From a virus, in IMG/VR virus record IMGVR_UViG_3300035138_000057, positions 1 through 54,905 of that record: a DNA stretch of 54,905 nucleotides. The stretch is one strand, 5' to 3'. Below the pieces are notes generated by a model, which saw nothing but the letters and a program-made list of their open reading frames with translations, was not told the origin of the DNA and made no database searches. Below are positions 15,229 through 22,304 of this stretch, piece after piece; the first letter of the stretch is position 1; each line of letters starts with the position of its first letter. Made by a program: the position numbers and the translations under genes.

Positions 15229-15395
15229 GAAGTTTGTATATCACCATCATCCGAATTCGCGTAGGTTCAAGTGCCGGTGCGGCAGGGTTCACGAGTGGGG
15301 TAGGGACCCTACCGTACCAAAGAGGTGGCAGCCGGTACACAAGATAGTATGTTCGTGCGCTAGGATCCACCTTCGTGGGTAGGAGGTAGCGGTGA
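15198..15395 (+). repeat. Duplicated 21-bp ribosome-binding segment
   Basis: Positions 15198-15218 and 15375-15395 are identical over 21 bp (core TAGGAGGTAGCGGTGA). Each copy supplies the Shine-Dalgarno site and GTG start of the following gene (15215 and 15392). The intervening segment is exactly one small gene, as if a cassette with its own translation signal had been inserted by recombination between the repeats. Confidence 0.85.
15215..15382 (+). CDS. Zinc-ribbon miniprotein (55 residues)
   Basis: A 55-residue ORF, starting at GTG 15215 six bases after AGGAGG and ending TAG at 15380-15382. It carries two CxC knuckles, FKCRCGRVHEW and IVCSCARIH, predicting one zinc site, and is rich in His/Arg. 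It fills what would otherwise be a gap between its neighbours. Function unknown; small zinc-ribbon proteins are very numerous in this phage's early region. Confidence 0.65.
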   Translation: MRLFEKFVYHHHPNSRRFKCRCGRVHEWGRDPTVPKRWQPVHKIVCSCARIHLRG

Positions 15396-15694
15396 TTGCC
15401 AAGTTGGTTGAACAGCTCCGCGAGCTGAAGGACAACGACGCGCGGGCGCTGGAGCTCGCGGTGCAGCTCTGGAACGAGTGCGTTCCGGTGGGGAGTCGGG
15501 TGAGCTACGATCGTTGGGGCGCGTGGCATGCGCAGGACTGGTCGGTCACCCGCGGGCCGGCGTTCGTGTGTAACGGGTTGCCGGTCGTGCGGATCAAGGG
15601 TATCATGGGTCCGGTGAGGTTGGATCGGGTAGAACCAAGGGACTACGATTCACGTGAAGCGATGGAGACCAAGCGGGTGGACTTCGATTTGTAG
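15392..15694 (+). CDS. Hypothetical protein
   Basis: A 100-residue protein with a helical start (MIAKLVEQLRELKDNDARAL) and a beta-rich C-terminal half (VGSRVSYDRWG ... GPAFVCNGLPVVRIKG ... DRVEP). The second part resembles the small SH3-like domain seen in many phage early proteins, in which a 'G-x-x-V-x-Y' strand is followed by V-x-x-V-x-I. The next gene has a related C-terminal domain. Start GTG 15392 with AGGAGG. Role unknown. Confidence 0.6.
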   Translation: MIAKLVEQLRELKDNDARALELAVQLWNECVPVGSRVSYDRWGAWHAQDWSVTRGPAFVCNGLPVVRIKGIMGPVRLDRVEPRDYDSREAMETKRVDFDL

Positions 15695-15702
15695 GAGTAG
15701 AT

Positions 15703-16248
15703 GTGAACGAGATAAAGTTGAAGAGATTTTCCGCTGACTACTGCAACCCTCACAGTTTTCGCATGGTGGAAACCATCGACGGCCCGTGGTGTCACTACGC
15801 CGAGGTGAGTAGATTGCTCGACGTGCTCGTGGATCAGCTACGCCGGTCCGAGGCACAAAGGATTCAGATGGCGGTCAGGTGCACGCACCTCGATACCTGT
15901 CTGCGGGAAGGACATCACTTTGGCAGGTACGCGCACGAGGAAGCTAACTACGAGGAACCCGAGGTGTGCACGCGATGCGGGTACGTGGAGACCGAGGAGG
16001 ACCTGCGCCGGCAGGAGGGGGTTGATAGCCTCGAGCAGCAGGAGCACCTCGTAGCTACCTTTAACGGTAGTTACCCGGTTGGCACCGAGGTCTACTTTTG
16101 GAATTTGCCGCAGGAAGCTGCTCGTCCTCGCCGTTCGCGCACGAGGACCGTGGCACAGATCCTTTTCGGTCGGGCTGTCGTGTGGTTGGTAGGGCAACCC
16201 GGGTGCTGGGACCTGTCTCACGTTAGACCTGTCCCTCCTGGGTTGTGA
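15703..16248 (+). CDS. Zinc-ribbon protein with C-terminal SH3-like domain
   Basis: A 181-residue protein. Residues about 60-100 contain the module CLREGHHFGRYAHEE ... VCTRCGYVE, a C/GHH/CxxC zinc ribbon that also occurs at 36144 and 39441. Residues about 120-180 (NGSYPVGTEVYFWNL ... RTVAQILFGRAVVWLVGQPG) resemble the phage domain found in the preceding gene. Start GTG 15703 is preceded by TAGGAG. A nucleic-acid-binding role is likely for the zinc part; nothing more specific is visible. Confidence 0.6.
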   Translation: MNEIKLKRFSADYCNPHSFRMVETIDGPWCHYAEVSRLLDVLVDQLRRSEAQRIQMAVRCTHLDTCLREGHHFGRYAHEEANYEEPEVCTRCGYVETEEDLRRQEGVDSLEQQEHLVATFNGSYPVGTEVYFWNLPQEAARPRRSRTRTVAQILFGRAVVWLVGQPGCWDLSHVRPVPPGL

Positions 16249-16466
16249 GGAAGGTCCTCGTGGCTGGGCTGGATCCGATAACTTCTGAGCGCGTCAACGA
16301 GCTGTTGACTCAGTTGGCTCGCCTGTTTAGATCGGACTGCGAGTGCACCTTCGTTATGCGTCGACCAGGTGATCCTGAGTGCGAGTTGGTGGCGTCGAAC
16401 GACGACCTGGACGAGGTGATCCAGGTGCTGCAGCGGAGCAAGCAGCGAGAGGGGAACGATGGCTAG
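16245..16466 (+). CDS. Hypothetical protein
   Basis: A 73-residue protein starting at GTG 16245, overlapping the previous TGA as GTGA. The patterns RVNELLTQLARLF and LDEVIQVLQRSKQRE indicate helices flanking a short beta hairpin (CECTFVMRRPG). I recognise no family. It is coupled to the coiled-coil gene that follows, overlapping it by 8 bp. Confidence 0.55.
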   Translation: MRKVLVAGLDPITSERVNELLTQLARLFRSDCECTFVMRRPGDPECELVASNDDLDEVIQVLQRSKQREGNDG

Positions 16467-16644
16467 TAGGAAGCACGCGGACTTGCATGATAGGTTGGGT
16501 TCGCTGAACGTGAAGCTCACCGAGCTCCTGGCTGAGAAGCAGCTGTTGGAAAAGCTGATCGCGAAGCAGGAGGAGATCGAGCGGGTGACGGAAGACATCT
16601 CGAAGCTCAAGGAGAAGTTGAGCGAAGGAGAGCGTGATGGCTAA
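16459..16644 (+). CDS. Small coiled-coil protein
   Basis: A 61-residue, highly charged, entirely helical protein. From residue 12 heptads of leucine and isoleucine run to the end (LGSLNVKLTELLAEKQLLEK and LIAKQEEIERVTEDISKLKE), so it should form a coiled-coil dimer. ATG at 16459 is preceded by GAGAGGGG. Small coiled-coil proteins of early phage operons often bind or inhibit host proteins, but there is no direct evidence here. Confidence 0.6.
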   Translation: MASRKHADLHDRLGSLNVKLTELLAEKQLLEKLIAKQEEIERVTEDISKLKEKLSEGERDG

Positions 16645-17089
16645 AAGGGACATCGTGGTGCGGATCGAGTTGGATCCGGAGAACCAAGCTCAGCTGCAGG
16701 AGTTGTTCAACGTGCACTTGCTCGAGGTGCTCAACCGGGCCGTGGCGGAGGACCATGAAGCGGTGGAGGCACTGCTCCTGCACAGGGTGAAATGCAATCG
16801 GGCGTTGACGGAGGACCTGACAATTCAGGTGGGGTTGATTGATGTTGAATCTGAGGAATTCGATGTTGGTCTGATGGGCATCTTGTCGGGTTTAGCTGGG
16901 ACGCGTGAGGACGGGTATTCGCGGATTGCGTCGGTGTGGGACATATATTGTTCGGTCTGCGATCAGGTCATTCTTAACATCAATACTATTGAGTTTCCAT
17001 GCAATGTTTGTGGTGGAGAGCTCATACGTCGCTTACGCGGCTTCGAGCGAACGCGGGAGTGTCCGGAAAACGGTCCGCGTATGGTGTGA
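16637..17089 (+). CDS. Hypothetical protein with C-terminal zinc ribbon
   Basis: A 150-residue protein. The N-terminal half is helical (QAQLQELFNVHLLEVLNRAV); the C-terminal part has IYCSVCDQVILN and FPCNVCGGELIRRL, two CxxC knuckles about 20 residues apart forming a classical zinc ribbon. ATG 16637 is preceded by AAGGAG; a GTG directly before it (16634) is possible. It overlaps the coiled-coil gene. A nucleic-acid- or protein-binding role is likely. Confidence 0.6.
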   Translation: MAKRDIVVRIELDPENQAQLQELFNVHLLEVLNRAVAEDHEAVEALLLHRVKCNRALTEDLTIQVGLIDVESEEFDVGLMGILSGLAGTREDGYSRIASVWDIYCSVCDQVILNINTIEFPCNVCGGELIRRLRGFERTRECPENGPRMV

Positions 17090-17100
17090 TGGAGATCGCT

Positions 17101-17301
17101 ATGAAGGTGTTTCGGGTATACAACGGCATGATGGGTTTTAGCGCGGTACACCGGATCGTTGTAGCGGAGAGCAGTGAGGAGGCCGTAAAGATGGTGGTCG
17201 CGGCGGTATCCGTTATTAAAGATACGTGGTCTAATATAACTAAACTTAGTGCTGAGGAAGTGGTACTGATCGACGGGGTGGAGGTCGAGGACTACGATTA
17301 A
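17101..17301 (+). CDS. Small hypothetical protein
   Basis: A 66-residue protein ([19 protein letters not shown] ...) with a beta-alpha-beta look: a first strand, a strand VHRIVVAES, a helix [16 protein letters not shown] and a final [11 protein letters not shown] strand. This pattern is common in short phage proteins with E-A-V after SS. I chose ATG 17101 with GGAGAT upstream; an ATG at 17089 is also in frame. Function unknown. Confidence 0.6.
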   Translation: MKVFRVYNGMMGFSAVHRIVVAESSEEAVKMVVAAVSVIKDTWSNITKLSAEEVVLIDGVEVEDYD

Positions 17302-17304
17302 GCT

Positions 17305-17323
17305 CGCGAGCACGTCGCTCGCG
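17305..17323 (+). terminator. Hairpin before cold-shock gene, terminator or attenuator
   Basis: CGCGAGC (17305-17311), loop ACGTC, GCTCGCG (17317-17323), followed by TTTCG. A perfect 7-bp GC-rich stem with a short T run just after a stop codon (17299-17301) resembles a weak intrinsic terminator. Being upstream of a cold-shock-type gene, it could also be temperature- or protein-responsive. Confidence 0.45.
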
Positions 17324-17351
17324 TTTCGTGAAGGTGAAAGGTAGGTACGTC

Positions 17352-17555
17352 GTGAGAGGATCTTGTAAGTGGTTCAACGATCAAAAAGGCTTTGGTTTCA
17401 TCACTCCCGACGAGGGTGGTTCGGACGTGTTCGTGCATTTCTCGGCGATTCAAGGGGATGGCTTCAGAACCCTGTCCGAGGGGCAGAGGGTGGAGTACGA
17501 CCAGGTGAAGGGTCCGAAGGGGATCAGTGCCGAGCGCGTGCGGGTGCTGCGGTGA
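17352..17555 (+). CDS. Cold-shock domain protein
   Basis: A 67-residue CspA-type protein, the usual length. It shows both RNA-binding motifs: KGFGFITP (RNP1) and VFVHFSAI (RNP2), after CKWFNDQ. It would bind single-stranded RNA or DNA and melt structure. I prefer GTG 17352, giving the canonical N-terminus directly before CKWFN, with AGGTAGG upstream; GTG 17328 would add eight residues. A hairpin lies just upstream, and the HNH gene is coupled to its stop. Phage Csp homologues are uncommon but known. Confidence 0.88.
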   Translation: MRGSCKWFNDQKGFGFITPDEGGSDVFVHFSAIQGDGFRTLSEGQRVEYDQVKGPKGISAERVRVLR

Positions 17556-18058
17556 GGGTGCTAGATGGAAGGAGAAGACCTCGGGAACAACAGAAGTATG
17601 GTTGTCTATGGTCCCTAGTGAGGATTGATCCTGAGGATCGACACTTGCTCGATGAGCATGCCTGGAGTATCCAGAGAAGTAGGGGTAAATATTATGTAGT
17701 AGGTAATGATTGGGTGGGAGGTACGTATAGAAAAAGACATTTGCACAGGATGATTCTCGGAGATTTGGCAGGTGTAGAGGTTGATCATCGTAATGGTGAC
17801 GGGCTCGATAACCGTCGTTGTAACTTGCGTCTGTGTACCAGGGCACAAAATTGTCAATCCATGAAAATAGCCCCAGGTAAAGCCTCCTTGTTTCGTGGTG
17901 TTACCTGGCATGCAGCTAGTAACTCTTGGCGGGCACGCATATCTTTAGTTGGTAAACGATTGCATCTTGGTTTGTTCAGTGAGGAGCGTGCTGCAGCTAA
18001 AGCATATGATGATGCAGCTAAAGAACTACATGGGGAGTTCGCTATTTTGAATTTTTAG
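17552..18058 (+). CDS. HNH homing endonuclease with AP2 DNA-binding domain
   Basis: A 168-residue protein. Residues about 58-95 give the HNH core (HLHRMILGD ... [20 protein letters not shown]) and residues about 110-160 the AP2 domain ([19 protein letters not shown] ... [18 protein letters not shown]). This combination is typical of free-standing homing endonucleases. The GTG start overlaps the cold-shock TGA (GTGA). The second half of the gene is visibly richer in A/T than its neighbours, a sign of recent arrival. It separates the cold-shock and amidase genes. Confidence 0.9.
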   Translation: MRVLDGRRRPREQQKYGCLWSLVRIDPEDRHLLDEHAWSIQRSRGKYYVVGNDWVGGTYRKRHLHRMILGDLAGVEVDHRNGDGLDNRRCNLRLCTRAQNCQSMKIAPGKASLFRGVTWHAASNSWRARISLVGKRLHLGLFSEERAAAKAYDDAAKELHGEFAILNF

Positions 18059-18068
18059 GAGGTGGGCG

Positions 18069-18758
18069 GTGGTCGAACCATTAAAAGTTTTTCATTGTCC
18101 TGGGCACGGAGGCCTGCGTAATCGCGGCCTCGAGTACGCGGGGTTCGTCGAGCGGGACTGGGTGGTGGAGCTCGCCTGTGGTTACCTTCAGTGGCGCTTC
18201 AACCAGCTGGAGAGCGATACCTCGCGCCTGGCCGCTGAGCAACATCGGCTGGCGCGGTTCCGCGACGAATACCTTCCGTATACGTACCGCGCGCGGGCAG
18301 CGGAGGAGTGGGGTGCTGATGTCGCGGTGCTTCATCATGTCAACGGTGTATTCTTTCCGAAGGATCACCCGCGTGCGGGCCAAGCTAACGCAGCGGAGAG
18401 CGGCCTGGCGGTGTTCGTCGTGAAGGGCGATCTCCACCTCGACGTGCATCAGCGTAGCTACGATCTAGCTCGGCAGCTGCTGCTCGCGGTGTGGCGGCCT
18501 CTGCAGCTGTGGAAGGGCCGCACCACGCCGCACCGGGCGAAGCGGTTCGGACACGATGGGAAGCCGCACTGGACCCGGCGGGCGCGGAGTCACCTGCGGC
18601 ACTACGTCAACCGGGGGATCCCGGCGGTGCTGGTGGAGTGGAGCTTCGCGACGAACGACGCCGACCGGCGAACGCTGTTGGATCCATCCCTTCGAGCGAG
18701 GTTTTATCGACCTCTCGACGCATTGGTAGACCACGCATTAAAGTACCGATCACGGTAA
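18069..18758 (+). CDS. N-acetylmuramoyl-L-alanine amidase (Amidase_3), endolysin candidate
   Basis: A 229-residue zinc amidase. Expected ligands and catalytic residues are in place: H13 (FHCPGHGG), E28 (YAGFVERDW), H90 (VLHHVNG) and E190 (AVLVEWSFATN). The enzyme cuts the amide bond between muramic acid and the stem peptide. There is no signal peptide or membrane segment, so release would need a holin; holin- and spanin-like genes lie far away at 44-45.4 kb on the other strand. AGGAGG precedes GTG 18069. Its position in the early strand is unusual for an endolysin. Confidence 0.85.
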   Translation: MVEPLKVFHCPGHGGLRNRGLEYAGFVERDWVVELACGYLQWRFNQLESDTSRLAAEQHRLARFRDEYLPYTYRARAAEEWGADVAVLHHVNGVFFPKDHPRAGQANAAESGLAVFVVKGDLHLDVHQRSYDLARQLLLAVWRPLQLWKGRTTPHRAKRFGHDGKPHWTRRARSHLRHYVNRGIPAVLVEWSFATNDADRRTLLDPSLRARFYRPLDALVDHALKYRSR

Positions 18759-18771
18759 GCAAATCTTTCGC

Positions 18772-18800
18772 TTGACACCCGGTCGCGCTTGGTTCAGACT
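18772..18800 (+). promoter_or_regulatory. Rightward promoter before the 18823 gene
   Basis: TTGACA (18772-18777), a 17-bp spacer and CAGACT (18795-18800). The -35 is perfect, the -10 poor. Eight bases later comes AGCTGAGAGGTA, a leader/binding-site box shared with the 25163 and 32161 promoters. The GGATC directly after the -10 also follows the -10 of the two leaderless promoters. Confidence 0.55.
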
Positions 18801-18822
18801 CGGATCAGCTGAGAGGTACTTT

Positions 18823-19341
18823 ATGAAACCGAGACAGTTCGCGGTTTTGCAAACGGTTCGTCGGTGGTCGTGGATCATGTTGGTTGGGGTGGATCCTTGG
18901 GACGGTGCTTGTGCTCTGTGCAGGGTGTCGTCCACCGAGGCCCGTGGTTTCTGCTTTAAGTGCGAGCTGTGCCCGTATCCTGAGGTTTTCGAGCAGCGGT
19001 GTTACAAAGATTTTCCTGACCTAAATGATCCGGGCAGCGAACCAGGTCATCCTGGGTTGAAGCTGAATCGGGCTCTAGAGCTCGCGCAGCAGTTCGGAGT
19101 CGGTGACGCTGCCTGGGGGATCTACCGTGGGATCGCGGACTACGCGCTGCAAGTGGCTAGGCTCTCTGTCTGGCGTCGCTGCGATCTGTGTAACGGTGGG
19201 GACGGGGAGCACGAGTGCTCCACCTGCGGGCAGCTCACGTGCTCTGCTTGTGGCGTCGCGATCGAGGTCGATGAGAGCACCGGTACCAAGCAGGACTGGG
19301 AGTGCGATCGTTGTTTGGTCGAGGGGCACAGGTTCGAGTGA
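18823..19341 (+). CDS. Multi-zinc-ribbon protein
   Basis: A 172-residue cysteine-rich protein. The first cluster is CALCRVSSTEARGFCFKCELC (about residues 30-50, written without one flanking residue) and the second RRCDLCNGGDGEHECSTCGQ then SACGVAIEV and CDRCLVEG (about 120-165). At least three zinc sites are likely. The ATG at 18823 follows GAGAGG. It overlaps the J-domain gene by one base (TGATG). Zinc ribbons beside a J-domain protein recall the DnaJ zinc domain, but no function can be assigned. Confidence 0.65.
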   Translation: MKPRQFAVLQTVRRWSWIMLVGVDPWDGACALCRVSSTEARGFCFKCELCPYPEVFEQRCYKDFPDLNDPGSEPGHPGLKLNRALELAQQFGVGDAAWGIYRGIADYALQVARLSVWRRCDLCNGGDGEHECSTCGQLTCSACGVAIEVDESTGTKQDWECDRCLVEGHRFE

Positions 19342-19646
19342 TGACCACGAGTGAAGCTCTCGTCGTCTTCGGATTCGATCCGTTCGCGCGCCCTACCCTC
19401 GCTGCTGCGCGGGCTCGGTACCACGTGCTCGCGCAGCAGCACCACCCTGATCGGGGAGGACGGCAGGAGGACTTCGTCCGGGTGAGTCAGGCGTGGGGGG
19501 TGCTATCGCATGACCTCGTTCCAACGGATGCGTGTTCTAACTGCGGTGGGAGGGGTTTTACTCTTGTGGTCAACGGGTTCCATACCCTTAGGTCACGGTG
19601 TGCAGCGTGTCGTGGTACCGGGAGGACGGATCGGTATGAGCCCTGA
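19341..19646 (+). CDS. J-domain (DnaJ-like) protein with zinc finger
   Basis: A 101-residue protein containing a short J domain (FGFDPFARPTLAAARARYHV, then LAQQHHPDRGG with HPD at 35-37, then DFVRVSQAWGVL) and half of a DnaJ zinc finger: C65-SN-C68-GGRG and C87-AA-C90-RGTG. J domains activate Hsp70 ATPase; the zinc finger binds substrate. It could redirect host DnaK for replication or assembly. ATG 19341 overlaps the previous stop (TGATG). Confidence 0.85.
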   Translation: MTTSEALVVFGFDPFARPTLAAARARYHVLAQQHHPDRGGRQEDFVRVSQAWGVLSHDLVPTDACSNCGGRGFTLVVNGFHTLRSRCAACRGTGRTDRYEP

Positions 19647-19797
19647 GGAGGTTGAGGTACAGGAGCACGTTTGCAGCAGCTGCCGCGTCGTGGTCAGCTA
19701 CGAGCCGTGGCCGCATCCTTTCGACGAGGACCCGTTGTGCACGGAATGCCTCGGAGCTCTGCTCAGGGAGAACGAGGAGGCCGACCGCGATGAGTAG
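19636..19797 (+). CDS. Small zinc-knuckle protein
   Basis: A 53-residue acidic protein with HVCSSCRVV and LCTECLGALL, two CxxC knuckles about 25 residues apart. It starts at ATG 19636 inside the end of the J-domain gene and overlaps the next gene by 8 bp. GGAGG lies 11 bases before the ATG. Unknown function. Confidence 0.55.
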   Translation: MSPEEVEVQEHVCSSCRVVVSYEPWPHPFDEDPLCTECLGALLRENEEADRDE

Positions 19798-19996
19798 GGA
19801 TCAACGGATCCGGTATTACCTGCGACCGGAGGCGGTGACGTCCGACGAGCTGATCTCCCTGCGGTGCCTCAAGGCGGACCGGCAGGGGTTAGCTCGGAGC
19901 ACCGAGTTTACCTGTGACCGCTGCGTTTGGAGGTACCGGTGCACGTTGGTCTTCGACGAGGTCAACGTGGGTGGTCGGTGCCTGGTGGAGAGGTGA
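19790..19996 (+). CDS. Small cysteine-containing protein
   Basis: A 68-residue protein with FTCDRCVWRYRC near residue 40-52 and a further Cys at GGRC. These four cysteines could bind one zinc. ATG at 19790 lies within the end of the preceding gene, with GAGGAGG-like sequence upstream. Its N-terminal half is basic and helical. No known family recognised. Confidence 0.55.
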   Translation: MSRDQRIRYYLRPEAVTSDELISLRCLKADRQGLARSTEFTCDRCVWRYRCTLVFDEVNVGGRCLVER

Positions 19997-19997
19997 G

Positions 19998-20255
19998 ATG
20001 ATCGTTGTGACAAGCGCTTTTGGTTTTGTCTTGGTTTTGCTTGCCTGGGCTTTCTTGGTTATCCGTAACGATGCGAAGGACTACGCGAAGCTCGATACCA
20101 GGCACGAAAAGACGTTGTTCCTGTTGGCTGACTTGTACGATTACTGCGAGCACTGCTGCGGTTCCGATGTCGTGCGGGACGGTTGGTGCGGGGACCACGA
20201 TCCGGATCTGCGTACTCAGGTGAAGGAGTTCCTCGCTGAGGAGGGCTTAGGATGA
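19998..20255 (+). CDS. Small membrane-anchored protein
   Basis: An 85-residue protein with an N-terminal membrane segment (about residues 5-22, SAFGFVLVLLAWAFLVI) followed by a charged soluble part containing CEHCCGSDVV and WCGDHD. The topology with few basic residues before the segment is uncertain. ATG 19998 follows GAGAGGTGAG. It overlaps the oligoribonuclease gene by 4 bp (ATGA). The Cys/His part could bind metal. Confidence 0.6.
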   Translation: MIVVTSAFGFVLVLLAWAFLVIRNDAKDYAKLDTRHEKTLFLLADLYDYCEHCCGSDVVRDGWCGDHDPDLRTQVKEFLAEEGLG

Positions 20256-20845
20256 TCACGAAGCGTAACGATCTGCTGGTGTGGGTAGACCTCGAGACAA
20301 CCGGATTGGATCCGGAGCGCGATGTGGTGCTCGAGGTGGCGCTGCAGCTCACCGACTGGGAGCTGGTCGAGGTGGGTGATCTGTTGCACTTCGTGATCGC
20401 GCGTGATCCGGCGGAGCTGCGAATGAACCGCACGGTCTGGCGTATGCACGAGGAGTCCGGACTGCTGGCGGCCATCGAAGGAAAACTAGGAGCTGGTTGG
20501 GGGTCCCTGCCTGGTGAGGTTGTCAACACTAGGTCGTTCGCATTGCACGTTCTATACGACCACGTAGCGGCGTACTGCGAGCGCGGGACGGCGCGACTCG
20601 CTGGTAGCAGCGTGCACTTCGATCGGAAGTTCCTCGCTCGGTACTTTCCAGGTCTGCTGGAGCACCTGCACTACCGGCAGGTCGACGTGTCGTCGGTCAA
20701 GGAGTTGGTCAAGCGCTGGTACGGGCAAGAGTTTCAGAAGCAGGCTAAGCACCGAGCGGCGGCTGACTTGCAGGAATCGATCGCCGAGCTGCGTTGGCTG
20801 CGCCGGTTCTTCGCGGATCCGGATCTGGTAAAGGTGCTTGACTAA
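20252..20845 (+). CDS. orn: Oligoribonuclease (DEDDh 3'-5' exonuclease)
   Basis: The 197-residue enzyme shows all DEDDh motifs: VDLETTGLD (D13, E15), the middle motif SSVHFDRKFLARYFP and the last HRAAADLQESIAEL (His and Asp). Oligoribonucleases degrade di- to pentanucleotides produced by RNA decay and recycle nucleotides. Length matches the family (about 180-200), though an insertion near residues 75-100 is present. ATG 20252 overlaps the previous stop. Phage copies may aid host RNA turnover for nucleotide supply. Confidence 0.88.
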   Translation: MITKRNDLLVWVDLETTGLDPERDVVLEVALQLTDWELVEVGDLLHFVIARDPAELRMNRTVWRMHEESGLLAAIEGKLGAGWGSLPGEVVNTRSFALHVLYDHVAAYCERGTARLAGSSVHFDRKFLARYFPGLLEHLHYRQVDVSSVKELVKRWYGQEFQKQAKHRAAADLQESIAELRWLRRFFADPDLVKVLD

Positions 20846-20879
20846 GGGGTTGATTCGTGCTGCTGACCAGGGATGATTA

Positions 20880-21071
20880 ATGAAGCGGCGAGAGCAGGCA
20901 GTTGACCTGTCGGTGTGTTGTAGTTCCAGGTGTTGTCAACCGGCTGAGATCGTTTACTTGGGCCGCCCACTTTGCTGGAAGCACTGGCAGCAAGTCTGCG
21001 ATCAACAGGAACCAAGGTGGAACCGAGATGGTCCGAAGCGGCGGGCACGTGAAAGGGGTGGGAAGTGTTGA
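20880..21071 (+). CDS. Small cysteine-rich protein
   Basis: A 63-residue protein with VCCSSRCCQPAEIVYLG and PLCWKHWQQVC, a C/CC/C/H arrangement typical of short phage zinc proteins. ATG 20880 is in a TAATG context with only a partial binding site (AGGGATG). The basic end (KRRARERGGK) overlaps the next gene by 7 bp. Confidence 0.5.
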   Translation: MKRREQAVDLSVCCSSRCCQPAEIVYLGRPLCWKHWQQVCDQQEPRWNRDGPKRRARERGGKC

Positions 21072-21715
21072 AGCACATCTTGACCACAGCGTGTCCTCGG
21101 AAGTGCTCGTACTGTCTTACGCGCAACGTGCCGGTGTTGGACGTCGTGGTGAGCCCGAAGAGGATCCAAGAGCGGTACCGACAGCTGCGCGAGGCGGGCC
21201 ACCAGGAGATCATGCTCACCGGTGGGGAGCCGACGTGTCACCCGATCTTTCCGGTAATCGTGCAGCTAGCGTGGTCGGTTTTCCGGCGGGTACACCTCAC
21301 GACGCAGGACACAGGTGTTCTCGACGGGTCACTTCCGCTGAGTCGGCGGTTGCTGAGCAGCGTGGTGCTGTCGGTGCACGACCGGCGTGCGCTGCGTGAT
21401 GTGCTGGATCCGAGCATCGTTTTACCCCCGTGTTCGGTGTACGTAGCGGTGATGGCTGACTTTTACTATCATGGTTTGGTTAGGCAGTTGGAGCTTCGTG
21501 GTTACGCTGGGTTGACGGTCAACGAGAACCAGCGGAGCACTTACGAGACGCTTAACGAAGCTCCTGAGGTGTTGCAAGCATGGACGTGTCGGGCTGAGTT
21601 GTCCGACAACGAAGGGTTCAGCATTCGGGTCAACCGGCGCGGGACGTGTTTGGACGATACTCAGATTCTGTTGCCGGACCTAACTCTGATCGACAGCTTT
21701 CGACCGTACCTGTGA
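21065..21715 (+). CDS. Radical SAM protein (first)
   Basis: A 216-residue protein with the CX3CX2C iron-sulfur motif at C10-C14-C17 (TTACPRKCSYCLTRNV) and the SAM-binding GGEP motif at about 53-56 (IMLTGGEPTCHP). Radical SAM enzymes bind a 4Fe-4S cluster and generate a 5'-deoxyadenosyl radical. It is short, close to a bare TIM-barrel core, and lacks an obvious accessory domain. Substrate unknown; tRNA, nucleotide or peptide modification are all possible. GTG 21065 with AAAGGGGTGGG upstream. Confidence 0.85.
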   Translation: MLKHILTTACPRKCSYCLTRNVPVLDVVVSPKRIQERYRQLREAGHQEIMLTGGEPTCHPIFPVIVQLAWSVFRRVHLTTQDTGVLDGSLPLSRRLLSSVVLSVHDRRALRDVLDPSIVLPPCSVYVAVMADFYYHGLVRQLELRGYAGLTVNENQRSTYETLNEAPEVLQAWTCRAELSDNEGFSIRVNRRGTCLDDTQILLPDLTLIDSFRPYL

Positions 21716-21723
21716 GGTGAGCG

Positions 21724-21927
21724 GTGAGCAGAGAGGTAGCTAGGTTCGCTGGGTGCAACGTTGACCGTGAAACGGATCGCGCTCTGCTGGTGTTTGTTCC
21801 GGATCTCGAGGAGCAGATCTGGGTTCCGAAATCGGTGGTCCACGAGGATTCGGAGGTCTACAAAGCTGATACCGATGGTGAGCTAGTGGTGTTCGAGTGG
21901 TGGGCGACGAAGAAAGGTTTGGTGTAA
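21724..21927 (+). CDS. Conserved small phage protein
   Basis: A 67-residue protein with RALLVFVPDLEEQIWVPKSV and GELVVFEWWATKKGL, a pattern common in phage early genes (short beta barrel ending in a W-aromatic strand). GTG start at 21724, overlapping nothing but only 8 bases after the radical SAM stop. It shares one base with the next gene (TAATG). Function unknown. Confidence 0.6.
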   Translation: MSREVARFAGCNVDRETDRALLVFVPDLEEQIWVPKSVVHEDSEVYKADTDGELVVFEWWATKKGLV

Positions 21928-22304
21928 TGGTGAAGAAGGGTGAAAAGAAGATCGGCGCGGGTGAGCAGTTGTTTAACCAACCTTCACCAGTGCTCCGAGC
22001 GGAGTCGGTTGACCTGCTGCGATTGGCGGTGGCTGCGAAACGGGGTAACGTCAACTTGACGGCTTCGAGGCTCCAGGCCGCGTGGGAGCATCTGTGTGAG
22101 CTGCGATACTGCGCAGCGGTGCTCGAGCTGTGGGACGAGGGGTTGGTGCGCATCACGCCTGACACGGACGAGTCGGTGTTCCTGCGCGTTACCCAGCGGG
22201 GTTTCGCGGAGGGCGAGCGGCAGGAGAAGCTTCTCGAGGAGTTGCCGAAGCAGACGGATGTCGTGATCAGCTTGGATCCGAAGGACGGGGGCGGGTTATC
22301 GTGA
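21927..22304 (+). CDS. Hypothetical helical protein
   Basis: A 125-residue protein with mixed helix content: SVDLLRLAVAAKRGNVNLT, ASRLQAAWEHLCELRYC and AVLELWDEGLVRIT ... VFLRVTQRGF. The end of this series looks like a winged-helix wing, so DNA binding is possible. ATG 21927 (TAATG) with AAAGGT upstream. It is coupled to the next gene by GTGA overlap. Confidence 0.5.
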   Translation: MVKKGEKKIGAGEQLFNQPSPVLRAESVDLLRLAVAAKRGNVNLTASRLQAAWEHLCELRYCAAVLELWDEGLVRITPDTDESVFLRVTQRGFAEGERQEKLLEELPKQTDVVISLDPKDGGGLS

